This document shows positions 1 through 8,770 of a DNA stretch of 64,000 nucleotides, in pieces. The notes below the pieces were generated by a model, which did no database searches, was not told the origin of the DNA, and saw nothing but the letters and a program-made list of their open reading frames with translations. Positions within the stretch are counted from its first letter, which is position 1, and each line of letters starts with the position of its first letter. The stretch lies in assembly GCF_003855495.1 (NCBI RefSeq), contig NZ_CP034086.1, positions 372,001-436,000 on the forward strand, read 5' to 3'. A program made the translations under genes and the position numbers. The stretch comes from Methylocystis rosea (lineage in GTDB: Bacteria > Pseudomonadota > Alphaproteobacteria > Rhizobiales > Beijerinckiaceae).

Positions 1-678
1 CGCGAATATTCGATGAACGCGGTGACGACGATCCTCGACGTGCAGACGCGCGTCTCCGATCTCTACAATCATCCTTACGATCAGATTCAGGAGCAGGTGC
101 GGCTCCTCACCGAAAAGGTGAAGGAGAGGCAGGAAGCCGAACTCATCAACAATGCTGAATATGGCTTCCTCGCCAATGCGCATCCGGCGATGAAGATCAG
201 CGCGCGCACCGGCGCGCCGCAGCCCGACGATCTCGACGAACTCATTGCGAAAGTCTGGAAGGAGCCCGCCTTCTTTCTCGCGCATCCGCGCGCCATCGCG
301 GCCTTCGGGCGCGAATGCACGCGTCGCGGCGTGCCGCCGCCAACCGTGACGCTGTTCGGCTCGCCCTTCGTCACCTGGCGCGGCCTGCCGCTGATCCCCA
401 GCGACAAGCTCTATGTCGATGAGGCGGGCAAGACGAATATTCTGCTGCTGCGCACCGGCGAGAAGAAACAGGGCGTCGTCGGCCTGTTTCAGCCGGGCGT
501 CCCCGGAGAAGTCGCGCCGAGCCTGTCGGTGCGTTTCATGGGAATCAATCGCAAGGCGATCGCCTCGTATCTCATCTCGCTCTATTGCTCGGCGGCCGTG
601 CTGACGCATGACGCGCTCGGCGTGCTCGAAGATGTCGATGTCGGCAAATATCACAAATATCCCGATGAATATGCGTGA
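1..678 (+). CDS. Family 2A encapsulin shell protein (partial, 5' end outside window)
   Basis: This is the C-terminal part of an HK97-fold encapsulin shell protein of the family 2A (SrpI-like) type. Such proteins self-assemble into a hollow cage in the cytoplasm and enclose a cysteine desulfurase. The frame is already open at base 1 (REYS precedes the first Met at 13), so the start lies upstream. About 225 codons are present against roughly 300 in the family. Visible shell features include the central stretch VTLFGSPFVTWRGLPLIPSD and the tail with SLYCSAAVLTHDALGVLEDV. The assignment rests on resemblance to the family and on the next gene, 54 bases downstream, which encodes the expected cargo with its long disordered N-terminus. 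Cage assembly here is inferred. Confidence 0.88.
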   Translation, partial: REYSMNAVTTILDVQTRVSDLYNHPYDQIQEQVRLLTEKVKERQEAELINNAEYGFLANAHPAMKISARTGAPQPDDLDELIAKVWKEPAFFLAHPRAIAAFGRECTRRGVPPPTVTLFGSPFVTWRGLPLIPSDKLYVDEAGKTNILLLRTGEKKQGVVGLFQPGVPGEVAPSLSVRFMGINRKAIASYLISLYCSAAVLTHDALGVLEDVDVGKYHKYPDEYA

Positions 679-732
679 ACCCTATGGGATCGGCGCTGAG
701 CGCGCCGATTCTTCCTCCTGAGGTGTGCACAT

Positions 733-2883
733 ATGCCGACTGCGCCGCAGACGCCGCAATTTGTCGACTTCCCCATCGATGGCCTGCCGTCTAAGGAGAC
801 GTTCACGCATCATGACGCCGACGCGCCCGACGCGCAGATCATCGCGCACATGGCCAATGCCTTCTTTGGCGCGCTCCCCAATGCGTCGCTGCCGGCGACA
901 GGCGCCGTGACGCAGCAATCAGGCGCGCCGGCCCTTGCCGGCGCCTTGCCCGCCGTGACGCCGAGTCTGACCGATATTCCGGCGCCATCGATCGTGACGA
1001 CTATCGCTCCGCATGCGCCGGCGCGCGCGCCTTTCGGTCCCATGGACTTTCCGCCGACGACGATTCCTTCCGTTGTCCCGACTCCGAATGTCCCGGCGCC
1101 CTCGGCGCCGCAGACATTGCATTCGTCGACGCGGCCGTTGGGCCTCGCCGATATTCCGCAGCCCGGCGCTTCGCTCGGCGGCGCGACATCATCGGTCCCT
1201 GGCGAAATGGATTACAGCGCGCCGACGCGCCGCCTTGCGCAGGAGTTCTCGCTCGTCGAGACGGACGCGGTCGCACGACCGGCAAACAACTATTATTTTC
1301 TTCCAACAGCGCCGGCGCCTGGACCCACAGAACCCTTACGCTATGAAACGCGCGCGCCCTCGACCGGCGCGGGCTATGGCCATCCCGACCCGTTCTCGCC
1401 GCAGCAGACGAGCGGAGCGATGCGTGGCGACGAACTCGTCTCGCGTCACTCGCAAGGCGGCGCGACGCAGGGAGCCTATCCGCTTCATCCGGGCGAATTC
1501 GCGCAAGGCGGCGACGCGTCCAATTATGCGCATAGCGCGCCACACTTGCCGGGCGCCGGCGGTCGCGAGATCCCCGGCGCGGTGCATGCGCTCTATGGCG
1601 ACGGCGTGTACGCGGCGCCTCGGCAGGGACGCCAACCCGAGAAAACCGTCGCCACGCGGCATCTCTTCGATCCCTATCGCGTCAAGCGCGATTTCCCGAT
1701 CCTCAATCAGAGCGTCAACGGACGACAGCTCGTCTGGCTCGACAATGCCGCGACGACGCAAAAGCCGCAGTCGGTGATCGACCGGCTGGCGCATTTCTAC
1801 GAATATGAAAACTCCAACATCCATCGCGCGGCGCATACGCTCGCGGCGCGCGCGACCGACGCCTATGAGGAAGCGCGCGAGAAAGTCCGCCGATTTCTGA
1901 AGGCGCCCAACGTCAAGGATATTATCTTCGTGCGCGGCGCGACGGAGGGCATCAATCTCGTCGCGCAGAGCTGGGGCCGGCGCAATGTGCGCGAGGGCGA
2001 CGAGATCGTCGTCTCACACCTCGAACATCACGCCAATATCGTGCCGTGGCAGATGCTGTGCGCCGAGAAGGGCGCGAAGCTGCGCGTCGCGCCTGTCGAC
2101 GACCGCGGCGCGCTTATTCTCGACGAATATGAGAAGCTCCTGGGCCCGAAGACGCGGATCGTCGCGGTCTCGCAGGTCTCGAACGCGCTCGGCACGGTTA
2201 CGCCCGTCCAGGAGATCACGGCGATCGCGCATCGCTACGGCGCCTGCGTGCTCGTCGATGGCGCGCAATCGGTTTCACATATGCCGGTCGACGTGCAGTC
2301 GATCGGCTGCGACTTCTTCGTCTTCTCCGGCCACAAGGTGTTCGGCCCGACAGGCATCGGCGTCGTTTACGGCAAGGACGCCGTGCTCGAACATCTCGAT
2401 CCGTGGCAGGGCGGCGGCAATATGATCGCCGACGTGACTTTCGAAAAGACGGTCTATCAGGGACCGCCGGAGCGCTTCGAGGCCGGCACGGGCAATATCG
2501 CCGACGCCGTCGGGCTCGGCGCGGCGCTCGACTATGTCGAAGCTATCGGGATGGAAGTGATCGCCCGTTACGAGCACGATCTTCTCGTCTATGCGACCGA
2601 AAGGATGACCACCGTTCCAGGTCTGACCCTCATCGGCACGGCGGCGGAGAAAGCCTCGGTGCTCTCCTTCACGCTTGATGGGCACGATTCGCAAGAGGTC
2701 GGCAAAGCGCTCGATCGCGAGGGGATCGCCGCCCGCGCCGGTCATCACTGCGCGCAACCGATTCTGCGCCGCTTCGGCCTCGAAGCCACCGTGCGCCCGT
2801 CGCTGGCCTTCTACAACACATGCGCGGACGTCGACGCGCTGGTCAGCGCGCTGCTGCGGCTGCAGACGAGCAAAGCCTACTAG
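733..2883 (+). CDS. Encapsulin cargo: SufS-type cysteine desulfurase with disordered N-terminal extension
   Basis: A 716-residue protein in two parts. Residues 1 to about 300 are low-complexity, rich in Pro, Ala, Gly and Ser. The rest is a complete class V PLP-dependent cysteine desulfurase, which removes sulfur from cysteine as an enzyme-bound persulfide. The PLP lysine is K535 in SGHKVFGPTGIG, and the catalytic cysteine is C673 in RAGHHCAQP. Ordinary SufS proteins are about 410 residues, so the extra 300 are the unusual part. In family 2A encapsulins the disordered N-terminus loads the enzyme into the cage. A candidate loading segment here is IIAHMANAFFGALPN at residues 36-50. The start follows a GAGGT sequence and sits 54 bases after the shell gene, so the two probably form an operon. 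Confidence 0.92.
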   Translation: MPTAPQTPQFVDFPIDGLPSKETFTHHDADAPDAQIIAHMANAFFGALPNASLPATGAVTQQSGAPALAGALPAVTPSLTDIPAPSIVTTIAPHAPARAPFGPMDFPPTTIPSVVPTPNVPAPSAPQTLHSSTRPLGLADIPQPGASLGGATSSVPGEMDYSAPTRRLAQEFSLVETDAVARPANNYYFLPTAPAPGPTEPLRYETRAPSTGAGYGHPDPFSPQQTSGAMRGDELVSRHSQGGATQGAYPLHPGEFAQGGDASNYAHSAPHLPGAGGREIPGAVHALYGDGVYAAPRQGRQPEKTVATRHLFDPYRVKRDFPILNQSVNGRQLVWLDNAATTQKPQSVIDRLAHFYEYENSNIHRAAHTLAARATDAYEEAREKVRRFLKAPNVKDIIFVRGATEGINLVAQSWGRRNVREGDEIVVSHLEHHANIVPWQMLCAEKGAKLRVAPVDDRGALILDEYEKLLGPKTRIVAVSQVSNALGTVTPVQEITAIAHRYGACVLVDGAQSVSHMPVDVQSIGCDFFVFSGHKVFGPTGIGVVYGKDAVLEHLDPWQGGGNMIADVTFEKTVYQGPPERFEAGTGNIADAVGLGAALDYVEAIGMEVIARYEHDLLVYATERMTTVPGLTLIGTAAEKASVLSFTLDGHDSQEVGKALDREGIAARAGHHCAQPILRRFGLEATVRPSLAFYNTCADVDALVSALLRLQTSKAY

Positions 2884-2903
2884 CTTCGTCGAGCTGAGCT
2901 GCT

Positions 2904-3158
2904 TTAGTCGTTATCGAGCCGGTAACAGGAAAAATCGCGATCGGTCTGGCCGGTGCGCCAGTTTTTGAGGTCGTGACGGTAGCCCGGGGGATAGGGGAAT
3001 TTACAATCTCCCGCGTAGGCGGGCGGCCGGGCCCTGCCATACCAGCCGGGCGGGCCTGGATGATGTCCCGGGGACTGAGCAAAGGCCGAGCCTGCCGTGG
3101 CGCTGATCAGCGTCATGGCGAATGCGCCGGCGAAGAGCTGTCGCGTCCTGGCATGCAT
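2904..3158 (-). CDS. Small secreted hypothetical protein
   Basis: An 84-residue protein of unknown function. The first 28 residues form a convincing Sec signal peptide: MHAR, a hydrophobic core, then a cleavage-type SAFAQ. The mature part is short and rich in Pro, Gly, Tyr and His, with two cysteines (GDCKF and FSCYR) that could form a disulfide. I chose the Met at 3158, not the one 13 codons further upstream, because GGGAGG lies about 8 bases ahead of it and the signal peptide begins there. It converges tail to tail with the cysteine desulfurase gene. I do not recognise the family. Confidence 0.6.
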   Translation of the reverse strand: MHARTRQLFAGAFAMTLISATAGSAFAQSPGHHPGPPGWYGRARPPAYAGDCKFPYPPGYRHDLKNWRTGQTDRDFSCYRLDND

Positions 3159-3337
3159 TGCTATCGCCTCCCGTCGAACCGTTAGACGGAAGAACAACCC
3201 GGCGTTCCATGGGATGTTCCGGCGCCATGGCGCAGCGCCGCCATTATTGCGGGCATCTCGTGCATTGGCGCCACGAGCGCCGCAGGGGGCTTCGGCCGCT
3301 GGCCCTTTTAGCGCAACTCGTGTAGTCCATCCGGTGA

Positions 3338-4402
3338 ATGAGCCAGGAAACCGAAGGTAAAAAGCGCGGCATGTTCTCCCGCCTGTTTGGCGGCGGCCAG
3401 AGCGAGCCCGCGCCCGAAGCGGCGCCCCAGCCGGCGCCTGAGCAAGAGGCGCCTGAGGAGGAAAAGCGCTCCTGGTGGTCGCGCCTGTCCGGCGGCCTCT
3501 CGCGCACCTCGCAAGCGATCACCCAGGGCGTCGCCGACGTTTTCACCAAGCGCAAACTCGACGCGCTGACGCTCGAGGAGCTCGAAGACGTGCTGCTGCG
3601 GGCCGATCTTGGCGTGGGCGCCGCGACGCGCATCACCGAGGCGGTCGGCAAGGCGCGCTACGAGCGCGACATCGAGCCCGAGGAAGTGCGCGAAATCCTC
3701 GCGCGCGAAGTCGAGCGCGTGCTGGCGCCGGTCGCCGAAGAGCTCGTCGTCGACGACAGCAAGACGCCCTTCATCATCCTCGTCGTCGGCGTCAACGGCT
3801 CGGGCAAGACGACGACCATCGCCAAGCTCACCGCAAAATGGACCGGCGAGGGCAAGACGGTCGTGCTTGCGGCGGGCGACACCTTCCGCGCCGCGGCGGT
3901 CGAGCAGCTCAAAGTCTGGGGCGCGCGGCTGGGCGCCGAAGTCGTTTCGGGCGCGGAAGGCGCCGATCCGGCCGCGCTCGCCTTCGACGCCATCAAATGC
4001 GCGAAAGAGCAGGGCGCCGATATTTTGCTCATGGACACGGCCGGCCGACTGCAAAATCGCGCCGAGTTGATGGCCGAGCTTGAAAAAATCGTCCGCGTGA
4101 TGAAAAAGGCCGACGCCGAGGCGCCGCATGCGGTGCTGCTCGTGCTCGACGCCACCGTCGGACAGAACGCGCTGCAGCAGGTGGATGTTTTCGAGCGGGT
4201 CGCCGGCGTCACCGGCCTGGTGATGACCAAGCTCGACGGCACCGCACGGGGCGGCATTCTGGTCGCAATCGCCGAGACTTACGGCCTGCCGATCCACTTT
4301 ATCGGCGTGGGCGAAAGCGCCGACGATCTGGAGCCGTTCGCGGCGCGCGACTTCGCACGGGCGATTGCAGGGCTTGAAGAAACGTCAGAGGCGGAAAGCT
4401 AA
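3338..4402 (+). CDS. ftsY: Signal recognition particle receptor FtsY
   Basis: FtsY is the membrane-associated GTPase that receives ribosome-nascent-chain complexes from SRP and passes them to the Sec translocon. The 354-residue protein has a short acidic N-terminal A region (about 1-60, rich in Glu, Pro and Ala), an N domain helical bundle (about 60-140) and the GTPase G domain. Visible motifs are the P-loop GVNGSGKTTT (151-160), DTFRAAAVEQL (181-191), DTAGRLQN (233-240) and the base-recognition motif TKLD followed by GTARGG (297-306). The length is typical for alphaproteobacteria. The septation protein yciB starts six bases after its stop codon, so the two are probably cotranscribed. Confidence 0.97.
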   Translation: MSQETEGKKRGMFSRLFGGGQSEPAPEAAPQPAPEQEAPEEEKRSWWSRLSGGLSRTSQAITQGVADVFTKRKLDALTLEELEDVLLRADLGVGAATRITEAVGKARYERDIEPEEVREILAREVERVLAPVAEELVVDDSKTPFIILVVGVNGSGKTTTIAKLTAKWTGEGKTVVLAAGDTFRAAAVEQLKVWGARLGAEVVSGAEGADPAALAFDAIKCAKEQGADILLMDTAGRLQNRAELMAELEKIVRVMKKADAEAPHAVLLVLDATVGQNALQQVDVFERVAGVTGLVMTKLDGTARGGILVAIAETYGLPIHFIGVGESADDLEPFAARDFARAIAGLEETSEAES

Positions 4403-4407
4403 GAGAG

Positions 4408-5010
4408 ATGACGCAGGAAACGGCCGTCGCGGCAAAAAGAAAGCTCAATCCCTGGCTGAAGCTCGCACTGGAACTGGGACCGCTGCTGCTGTTCTTCGTC
4501 ATCAATTCGAAATACGGCATTTTCGCCGCGACCGGCGTGCTGATGGCCGGCGTTGTCGTTACGCTCGCCGTTTCATGGGCGATCACCCGACATCTGCCGG
4601 CGATGCCCGTCGTCACCGCCGTGCTGGTGCTGGTTTTCGGCTCGCTCACCTATTTTCTGCATGACGAAACCTTCATCAAGCTGAAGGTGACGATCCTTTA
4701 CACGCTGTTCGGCGCCGGCCTCATCGGCGCGCTCTATTTCGGCAAGCTGCTGCTGCCGATCGTCTTCGACATGGCGATCCACATTGACGACGCGGGCTGG
4801 CGCAAGCTCACCATACGCTGGGGCCTGTTCTTTTTCGCGCTTGCCGGGCTCAATGAAGTCCTGCGCCGCATTCTGACGACCGACGACTGGGTGAATTTCA
4901 AGGTCTTCGGCATATTGCCGCTGACGCTCGTCTTCGCGCTGTCGCAGGCGCCGCTCATCATGCGCCACGAAATTCGCCCCGAGGACGGAGATCCCGAATC
5001 GCATTTCTAA
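4408..5010 (+). CDS. yciB: Inner-membrane septation protein YciB (IspZ)
   Basis: A 200-residue polytopic membrane protein with about five or six hydrophobic segments. It matches the YciB/IspZ intracellular septation family, which is linked to cell division and envelope maintenance. Family features visible are the N-terminal LKLALELGPLLLFFV helix, the YFLHDETFIKLKVTILYTLFG segment just past the middle, and the WVNFKVFG motif before the last helix. The gene begins six bases after ftsY, as is common in Rhizobiales genomes. Its precise biochemical role is unsettled even in model species. Confidence 0.94.
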   Translation: MTQETAVAAKRKLNPWLKLALELGPLLLFFVINSKYGIFAATGVLMAGVVVTLAVSWAITRHLPAMPVVTAVLVLVFGSLTYFLHDETFIKLKVTILYTLFGAGLIGALYFGKLLLPIVFDMAIHIDDAGWRKLTIRWGLFFFALAGLNEVLRRILTTDDWVNFKVFGILPLTLVFALSQAPLIMRHEIRPEDGDPESHF

Positions 5011-5159
5011 GGCTTGGCGTCGCGCGCCGTTGAACGCGATCGGCCGCGTCCCGCGCTGTTGATTTCAAGCGCATGCGCGCCGCCCATCGCGCGCGGGTTG
5101 CAATCGACGCGCGTTCGGGCGAAGAGAGTCTTCAGGTTTATGGGGGCTGAGTCGAATCC

Positions 5160-5303
5160 TTGCCGAGTCTCATCCGCTTTCTGATCATCGTCGGCGCCCT
5201 CGTCGCGATCGCCTATGGCGTCATGGTCGCGCTCGTCGCTTATGTGACGCCGCAACCGCGCCAGATGACCTATACGATCCCGGCGCAGCGGTTGAACAAG
5301 TGA
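5160..5303 (+). CDS. Conserved 47-residue single-pass membrane peptide
   Basis: A very short gene between yciB and xerD. It starts with TTG at 5160 and ends with TGA at 5301-5303. The product has one hydrophobic helix (about residues 5-29, LIRFLIIVGALVAIAYGVMV) followed by a short polar tail with TPQPRQMTYTIPAQRLNK. From memory, similar tiny membrane proteins with a tail ending PxERLNK are found near xerD in other Rhizobiales, sometimes mislabelled as histidine kinase fragments. The conserved tail argues that this is a real gene. The TTG start and the function are uncertain. Confidence 0.6.
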   Translation: MPSLIRFLIIVGALVAIAYGVMVALVAYVTPQPRQMTYTIPAQRLNK

Positions 5304-5353
5304 CGGCTGTCATGCGTGACGCCTGTGCGGAATGATGCTGGGGAGTTAAGCGC

Positions 5354-6307
5354 ATGAAAGCCGGCGCAGCGCGCCAGCTCGACGCCTTTCTCGACATGCT
5401 CGCCGCGGAGCGCGGCGCGGCGCGCAACACGCAAGACGCCTATCGGCGCGATCTTTCCGATTACATCGCGCATCTTACCGCGAATGGCCGCGATCCCGGC
5501 GCCGCGACGACGGAAGACATCCGCGCCTATCTCGCCTCACTGGAGCCGCGCGGCATGTCGGCGGCCACCGTGGCGCGGCGCATTTCGGCGATTCGCCAGT
5601 TCCACAAGTTTCTCTACGTCGACCGCCATCGCGACGACGACCCTGCCTCGGCGCTCGATGGACCGCGGATGCGGCGCAGCGCGCCCGGCGTATTCTCCAC
5701 CGCGGAAATCGATCGGCTGCTCACGGTTGCGAGTGAAGGACTCGATGACGAAACGCGACCTGCTGGCGAGCGGCTGCGGGCGGCGCGGCTCTATGCGCTG
5801 CTCGAAACGCTGTACGCTACCGGCCTGCGCGTCTCCGAGCTTGTCTCGCTGCCAAAAACCGCCGCGCATTCGCGCGATCCTTTCATCGCCATTCGCGGCA
5901 AGGGCGGGCGCGAGCGCCTGGCGCCGCTGACCGATCGCGCGCGCCGCGCGCTTCTTTCCTACCGCAAGCTGCTAGAGGAGATGGCGCTAGAGCGCGCCGG
6001 CTCGAGCTTTCTGTTCCCCGCCGACAGCGACAGCGGTCATCTCACCCGCCAGGCCTTCGCGCGCGATCTCAAGGCGCTGGCGGGCGCCGCCGGCCTGCCG
6101 GCCGCGGCGATGCATCCGCATGCGCTGCGCCACGCCTTTGCGAGCCATCTGCTGCAGAACGGCGCCGATCTGCGTGTGGTGCAGGAACTGCTCGGCCACG
6201 CGGACATCTCGACGACGCAGATCTATACGCATGTGCTCGACGAGCGCATGCGGGCGATAGTGCGCGATCTGCATCCGCTGTCGGAGACGACGGAAAAGCC
6301 GCGCTGA
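5354..6307 (+). CDS. xerD: Site-specific tyrosine recombinase XerD
   Basis: XerD works with XerC at the dif site to resolve chromosome dimers at cell division. The 317-residue protein has an N-terminal SAM-like core-binding domain (about 10-95) and a catalytic domain (about 112-295). All catalytic residues are in place: R159 in TGLRVSEL, K183 in RGKGGRER, H256 and R259 in HALRH, H282 in ELLGHADIS and the nucleophile Y291 in QIYTHV. A GGGAG sequence precedes the ATG at 5354. XerD is preferred over XerC from the overall match to RDLSDYIAHL and related N-terminal features, but only an alignment would settle it. Confidence 0.93.
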   Translation: MKAGAARQLDAFLDMLAAERGAARNTQDAYRRDLSDYIAHLTANGRDPGAATTEDIRAYLASLEPRGMSAATVARRISAIRQFHKFLYVDRHRDDDPASALDGPRMRRSAPGVFSTAEIDRLLTVASEGLDDETRPAGERLRAARLYALLETLYATGLRVSELVSLPKTAAHSRDPFIAIRGKGGRERLAPLTDRARRALLSYRKLLEEMALERAGSSFLFPADSDSGHLTRQAFARDLKALAGAAGLPAAAMHPHALRHAFASHLLQNGADLRVVQELLGHADISTTQIYTHVLDERMRAIVRDLHPLSETTEKPR

Positions 6308-6404
6308 GCCGCCTTGAGCCCGCCTCGGGCGCTTTTTCCGTTGAATGTTGAGACGCGCTCAACGTAAGCTTTTCCGCGCATTTGAGCGACCGAGGAGCTT
6401 GGCG

Positions 6405-6968
6405 ATGGCGAAGAACGCGATGGACTTTCGGCCCGAGGAAGAGAATGTCGCCTATATCGGCGCCGGCGTGACGCTCAAGGGCGAAATCTCGGCCTCGGAT
6501 CTCATCATCGTCGACGGCGCGATCGAGGGCGACGTCTCCGCGCGCGTCATTCAGGTGGGGCAGGGCGGCGTCATCCGCGGCAAGGTCAGCGCCACGGAAG
6601 CCGACGTCAGCGGCTGGATTTCCGATCATATCGAGATCAAGCAACTGCTGGTCGTGCGCGCCACCGGACGCGTCGAGGGTAAAATCACCTATGGCGAGAT
6701 CGAGCTGGAAAAGGGCGCCGTCATCGCCGGCGAACTGACAGCGATCGATGATTATCGCGCCGCGAAGGCCGCGCCGGCGGCCAAGCCCGCCGCCGAACGC
6801 GTGGAGATCGCCGGCGCGCCGCCGAAACCCTCTTCGATCGATCGCATCAACGAGGCGGTGCGCGGCGCCAAAGGCGCCAAGGGCGCGCTCTATCTCGCCG
6901 CCGAGGGCGAGGCGAAGCGCGTCGCGACGCGGACGCTGCTCGGCCGCAAAACTTCGGCGGGCGGGTGA
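6405..6968 (+). CDS. Bactofilin family cytoskeletal protein
   Basis: A 187-residue bactofilin. These proteins polymerise without nucleotide into filaments that act in cell shape, stalk or polar functions. The central DUF583 right-handed beta-helix is visible at about residues 15-115, starting YIGAGVTLKGEISASDLIIVD, with regularly spaced Gly and Val. It is flanked by a short N-terminus and a longer Ala/Lys-rich C-terminal tail. I start at the Met at 6405, with GAGGAGC just upstream, not at the Met 20 codons earlier, whose extra sequence is basic and unlike the family. The gene follows xerD by about 100 bases. Confidence 0.88.
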   Translation: MAKNAMDFRPEEENVAYIGAGVTLKGEISASDLIIVDGAIEGDVSARVIQVGQGGVIRGKVSATEADVSGWISDHIEIKQLLVVRATGRVEGKITYGEIELEKGAVIAGELTAIDDYRAAKAAPAAKPAAERVEIAGAPPKPSSIDRINEAVRGAKGAKGALYLAAEGEAKRVATRTLLGRKTSAGG

Positions 6969-7002
6969 GGCTGATCCTTGCGCGACAGCTTGGCGCGACA
7001 GC

Positions 7003-7031
7003 TTGCCCGGCGGGCGGCGGCGGTCTATAGA
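7003..7031 (+). promoter_or_regulatory. Putative sigma-70-type promoter of tRNA-Glu
   Basis: TTGCCC (7003-7008) and TATAGA (7026-7031) are separated by exactly 17 bases, and the tRNA begins 12 bases after the -10 box. Spacing and position fit a housekeeping promoter for the tRNA gene. The match is by eye only. Confidence 0.5.
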
Positions 7032-7043
7032 ACGCTCCTTCCC

Positions 7044-7119
7044 GCTCCCTTCGTCTAGCGGTCTAGGACGTCGCCCTCTCACGGCGAAAACAGGGGTTCG
7101 AGTCCCCTAGGGAGCGCCA
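7044..7119 (+). tRNA. tRNA-Glu (anticodon CTC)
   Basis: The 76-base gene folds as a standard cloverleaf. The acceptor stem pairs GCTCCCT (7044-7050) with AGGGAGC (7109-7115), and the discriminator G is followed by an encoded CCA (7117-7119). The anticodon stem pairs TCGCC with GGCGA around the loop CTCTCAC, placing the anticodon CTC at 7078-7080. The T arm contains GGTTCGAGTCC. It therefore decodes GAG glutamate codons. Confidence 0.96.
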
Positions 7120-7246
7120 GTGAAACTACCCGCTGGGGGCGAGCGCGCGCGACGGCGCCGGCCATTCGTTTCAGACGATCGCGTTACCCGCCTCAGCAAT
7201 TGACTAAAGGGCAGTCTCAAGGCGTCGCCGCCTTGACGCGTCGATT

Positions 7247-8404
7247 TCAACCGACGATCGCATGCGGTACAAAGCGCGAGCGATTGGAGGTGATGAGCGC
7301 CCTATCCTCGCGGATGGCAAGACCCGCCGGCGCATCGCCAACGAGCCAGCAGCCGAGGACCGGACGCCGGCCGTCGAAAACGGGCAGGGGGCAAAGCGCC
7401 TGGCGCACATATCCTTCTTTGCCATAGCCGTCCGTCTCGCCGCGCGCGATGCAGCCGCCGTCGATGAGTTCGACGTCGGCCCCCTCGCGCGAGTAGAGCG
7501 GCTTGCGCGCGTAATGCGCGCCGAGCTCTTTCGCGCGCGGGTCGTCCTCGAAATAGCAGGGCAAGAGGTTCTTATGGCCCGGCGCCATGTCCCAGAGCAG
7601 CGCCAGCGCGCCCTTGTTCGATAGGATCATCCGCCAGGGCGGCTCGACGAAGCGCGTCCGACCGACGGCGGGGGATTTGCCGAAAGGGTCGGCGAACATC
7701 CATTCCCAGGGATAGAGCTTGAAGAGCAAATCGATCTTGCGCCGATCTGGATCGACGAACTCCTCGCGTCGCAAACCTATTCCACTGATGTCGAGAAGCT
7801 TCGTCGCGAGCCCCGCCTCCCGCGCGCATTCGGCGAGATAGGTCGTCGTTCCCGCATCTTCCGCGCTTTTCGACATGCAGCAGAGATGCAGCAAACGGCC
7901 TCGCGCAACCTCCCCAAAGCGCGCGACAAGCTTCTCGTGTAGCGAGTTGAACTGATCGGCGATTGGCGGCAACTCGCCCCGCGCGATTTGAGATTGGAGC
8001 CAATGCCATTGCACGACTGATGATTCATAAAGGCTTGTCGGCGTGTCGGCGTTGAACTCGAGGAGCTTGGGATCGCTCTTCCCGTCATAGACGAAATCGA
8101 AGCGGCCGTAGAGCGAGGGGTCGCGCATGATCCAGCTTGTGCGAATCACATCGAAGGCGAATTCCGGAATTCTTAGTCGCCGCAGCAGATCGTCCTGTTT
8201 GACGACCTTCTCTACGAGAGCAAGGCACAGGGCATTTAGCTCGGCCGTCGTCGCCTCGAGCCTGTCCTCTATCTCCGCCAGTGAAAAGACGTAGCGGGCG
8301 CTTTCTTCCCAATAAGGTTCGCCGTCCGCATAGGCGTAGTCGAAGCCTATCTTTTTTGCCTCGGCTTCGAAGTTTGGACGCGGCGACGAGGCCTCACGCT
8401 TCAC
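7247..8404 (-). CDS. Glutathionylspermidine synthase-like ATP-grasp protein (YjfC/YgiC family)
   Basis: A 385-residue protein of the family named after the synthetase domain of bifunctional Gsp synthase/amidase, which joins glutathione and spermidine with ATP. Family features include the N-terminal YWEESARYVFSLAEIE, then RFDFVYDGKSDPKLLEFNADTPTSLYESSV, and late in the protein LSNKGALALLWDMAPGHKNLLPCYF. Stand-alone members such as E. coli YjfC and YgiC lack the amidase domain, and their true substrate is not established. The GTG start at 8404 shares one base with the TAG stop of the upstream gene (TAGTG), so translation is probably coupled. It is the last gene of a three-gene minus-strand cassette with a DUF350 protein. 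Confidence 0.87.
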   Translation of the reverse strand: MKREASSPRPNFEAEAKKIGFDYAYADGEPYWEESARYVFSLAEIEDRLEATTAELNALCLALVEKVVKQDDLLRRLRIPEFAFDVIRTSWIMRDPSLYGRFDFVYDGKSDPKLLEFNADTPTSLYESSVVQWHWLQSQIARGELPPIADQFNSLHEKLVARFGEVARGRLLHLCCMSKSAEDAGTTTYLAECAREAGLATKLLDISGIGLRREEFVDPDRRKIDLLFKLYPWEWMFADPFGKSPAVGRTRFVEPPWRMILSNKGALALLWDMAPGHKNLLPCYFEDDPRAKELGAHYARKPLYSREGADVELIDGGCIARGETDGYGKEGYVRQALCPLPVFDGRRPVLGCWLVGDAPAGLAIREDRALITSNRSRFVPHAIVG

Positions 8405-8769
8405 TAGCCGCCTCCGCCATGCCCGGCGCCGAAGGCCCCGAAGCCGCCGAATCTCGCGGCCCCTTCACCTCCGCCCCCGCCGCCCCAACCACCGCCACCG
8501 CCGGATCCCGACGAGCCGGAGGAGCAGGCGGTTTCACTGGTCGAGTCCGTCCGAGCGCACCTGGATTGTTCGATCCACTGCACGACGATGAACAGGACGA
8601 AGGCTACCGCGAGAGGCACCCAGATGGCGAGGTAGGCAAGGTAGTGCGCCTGCCGTTGCTCATCGTCCATGGAGCCCGACGGTGCGCCGGCGAAGCCTTC
8701 TGGCGCGTTGGAGATGATCGGCGGCGGTTGGACGCCGCGTTTGCCGGACGTTCCGTCTGCCTCCGTCAT
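8404..8769 (-). CDS. Single-pass membrane protein with glycine-rich tail
   Basis: A 121-residue protein with a polar N-terminus, one transmembrane helix (about residues 46-65, YLAIWVPLAVAFVLFIVVQW), a short segment with two cysteines, and a C-terminal tail dominated by Gly, Ser, Ala and Phe. It sits between a DUF350 protein and the glutathionylspermidine-synthase-like gene, one base after the former and overlapping the latter. In E. coli the same slot in the yjf cluster holds YjfM, but I see no clear sequence match to that family. The function is unknown. The tight spacing argues that it belongs to the same complex or pathway. Confidence 0.7.
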   Translation of the reverse strand: MTEADGTSGKRGVQPPPIISNAPEGFAGAPSGSMDDEQRQAHYLAYLAIWVPLAVAFVLFIVVQWIEQSRCARTDSTSETACSSGSSGSGGGGGWGGGGGGEGAARFGGFGAFGAGHGGGG

Positions 8770-8770
8770 G

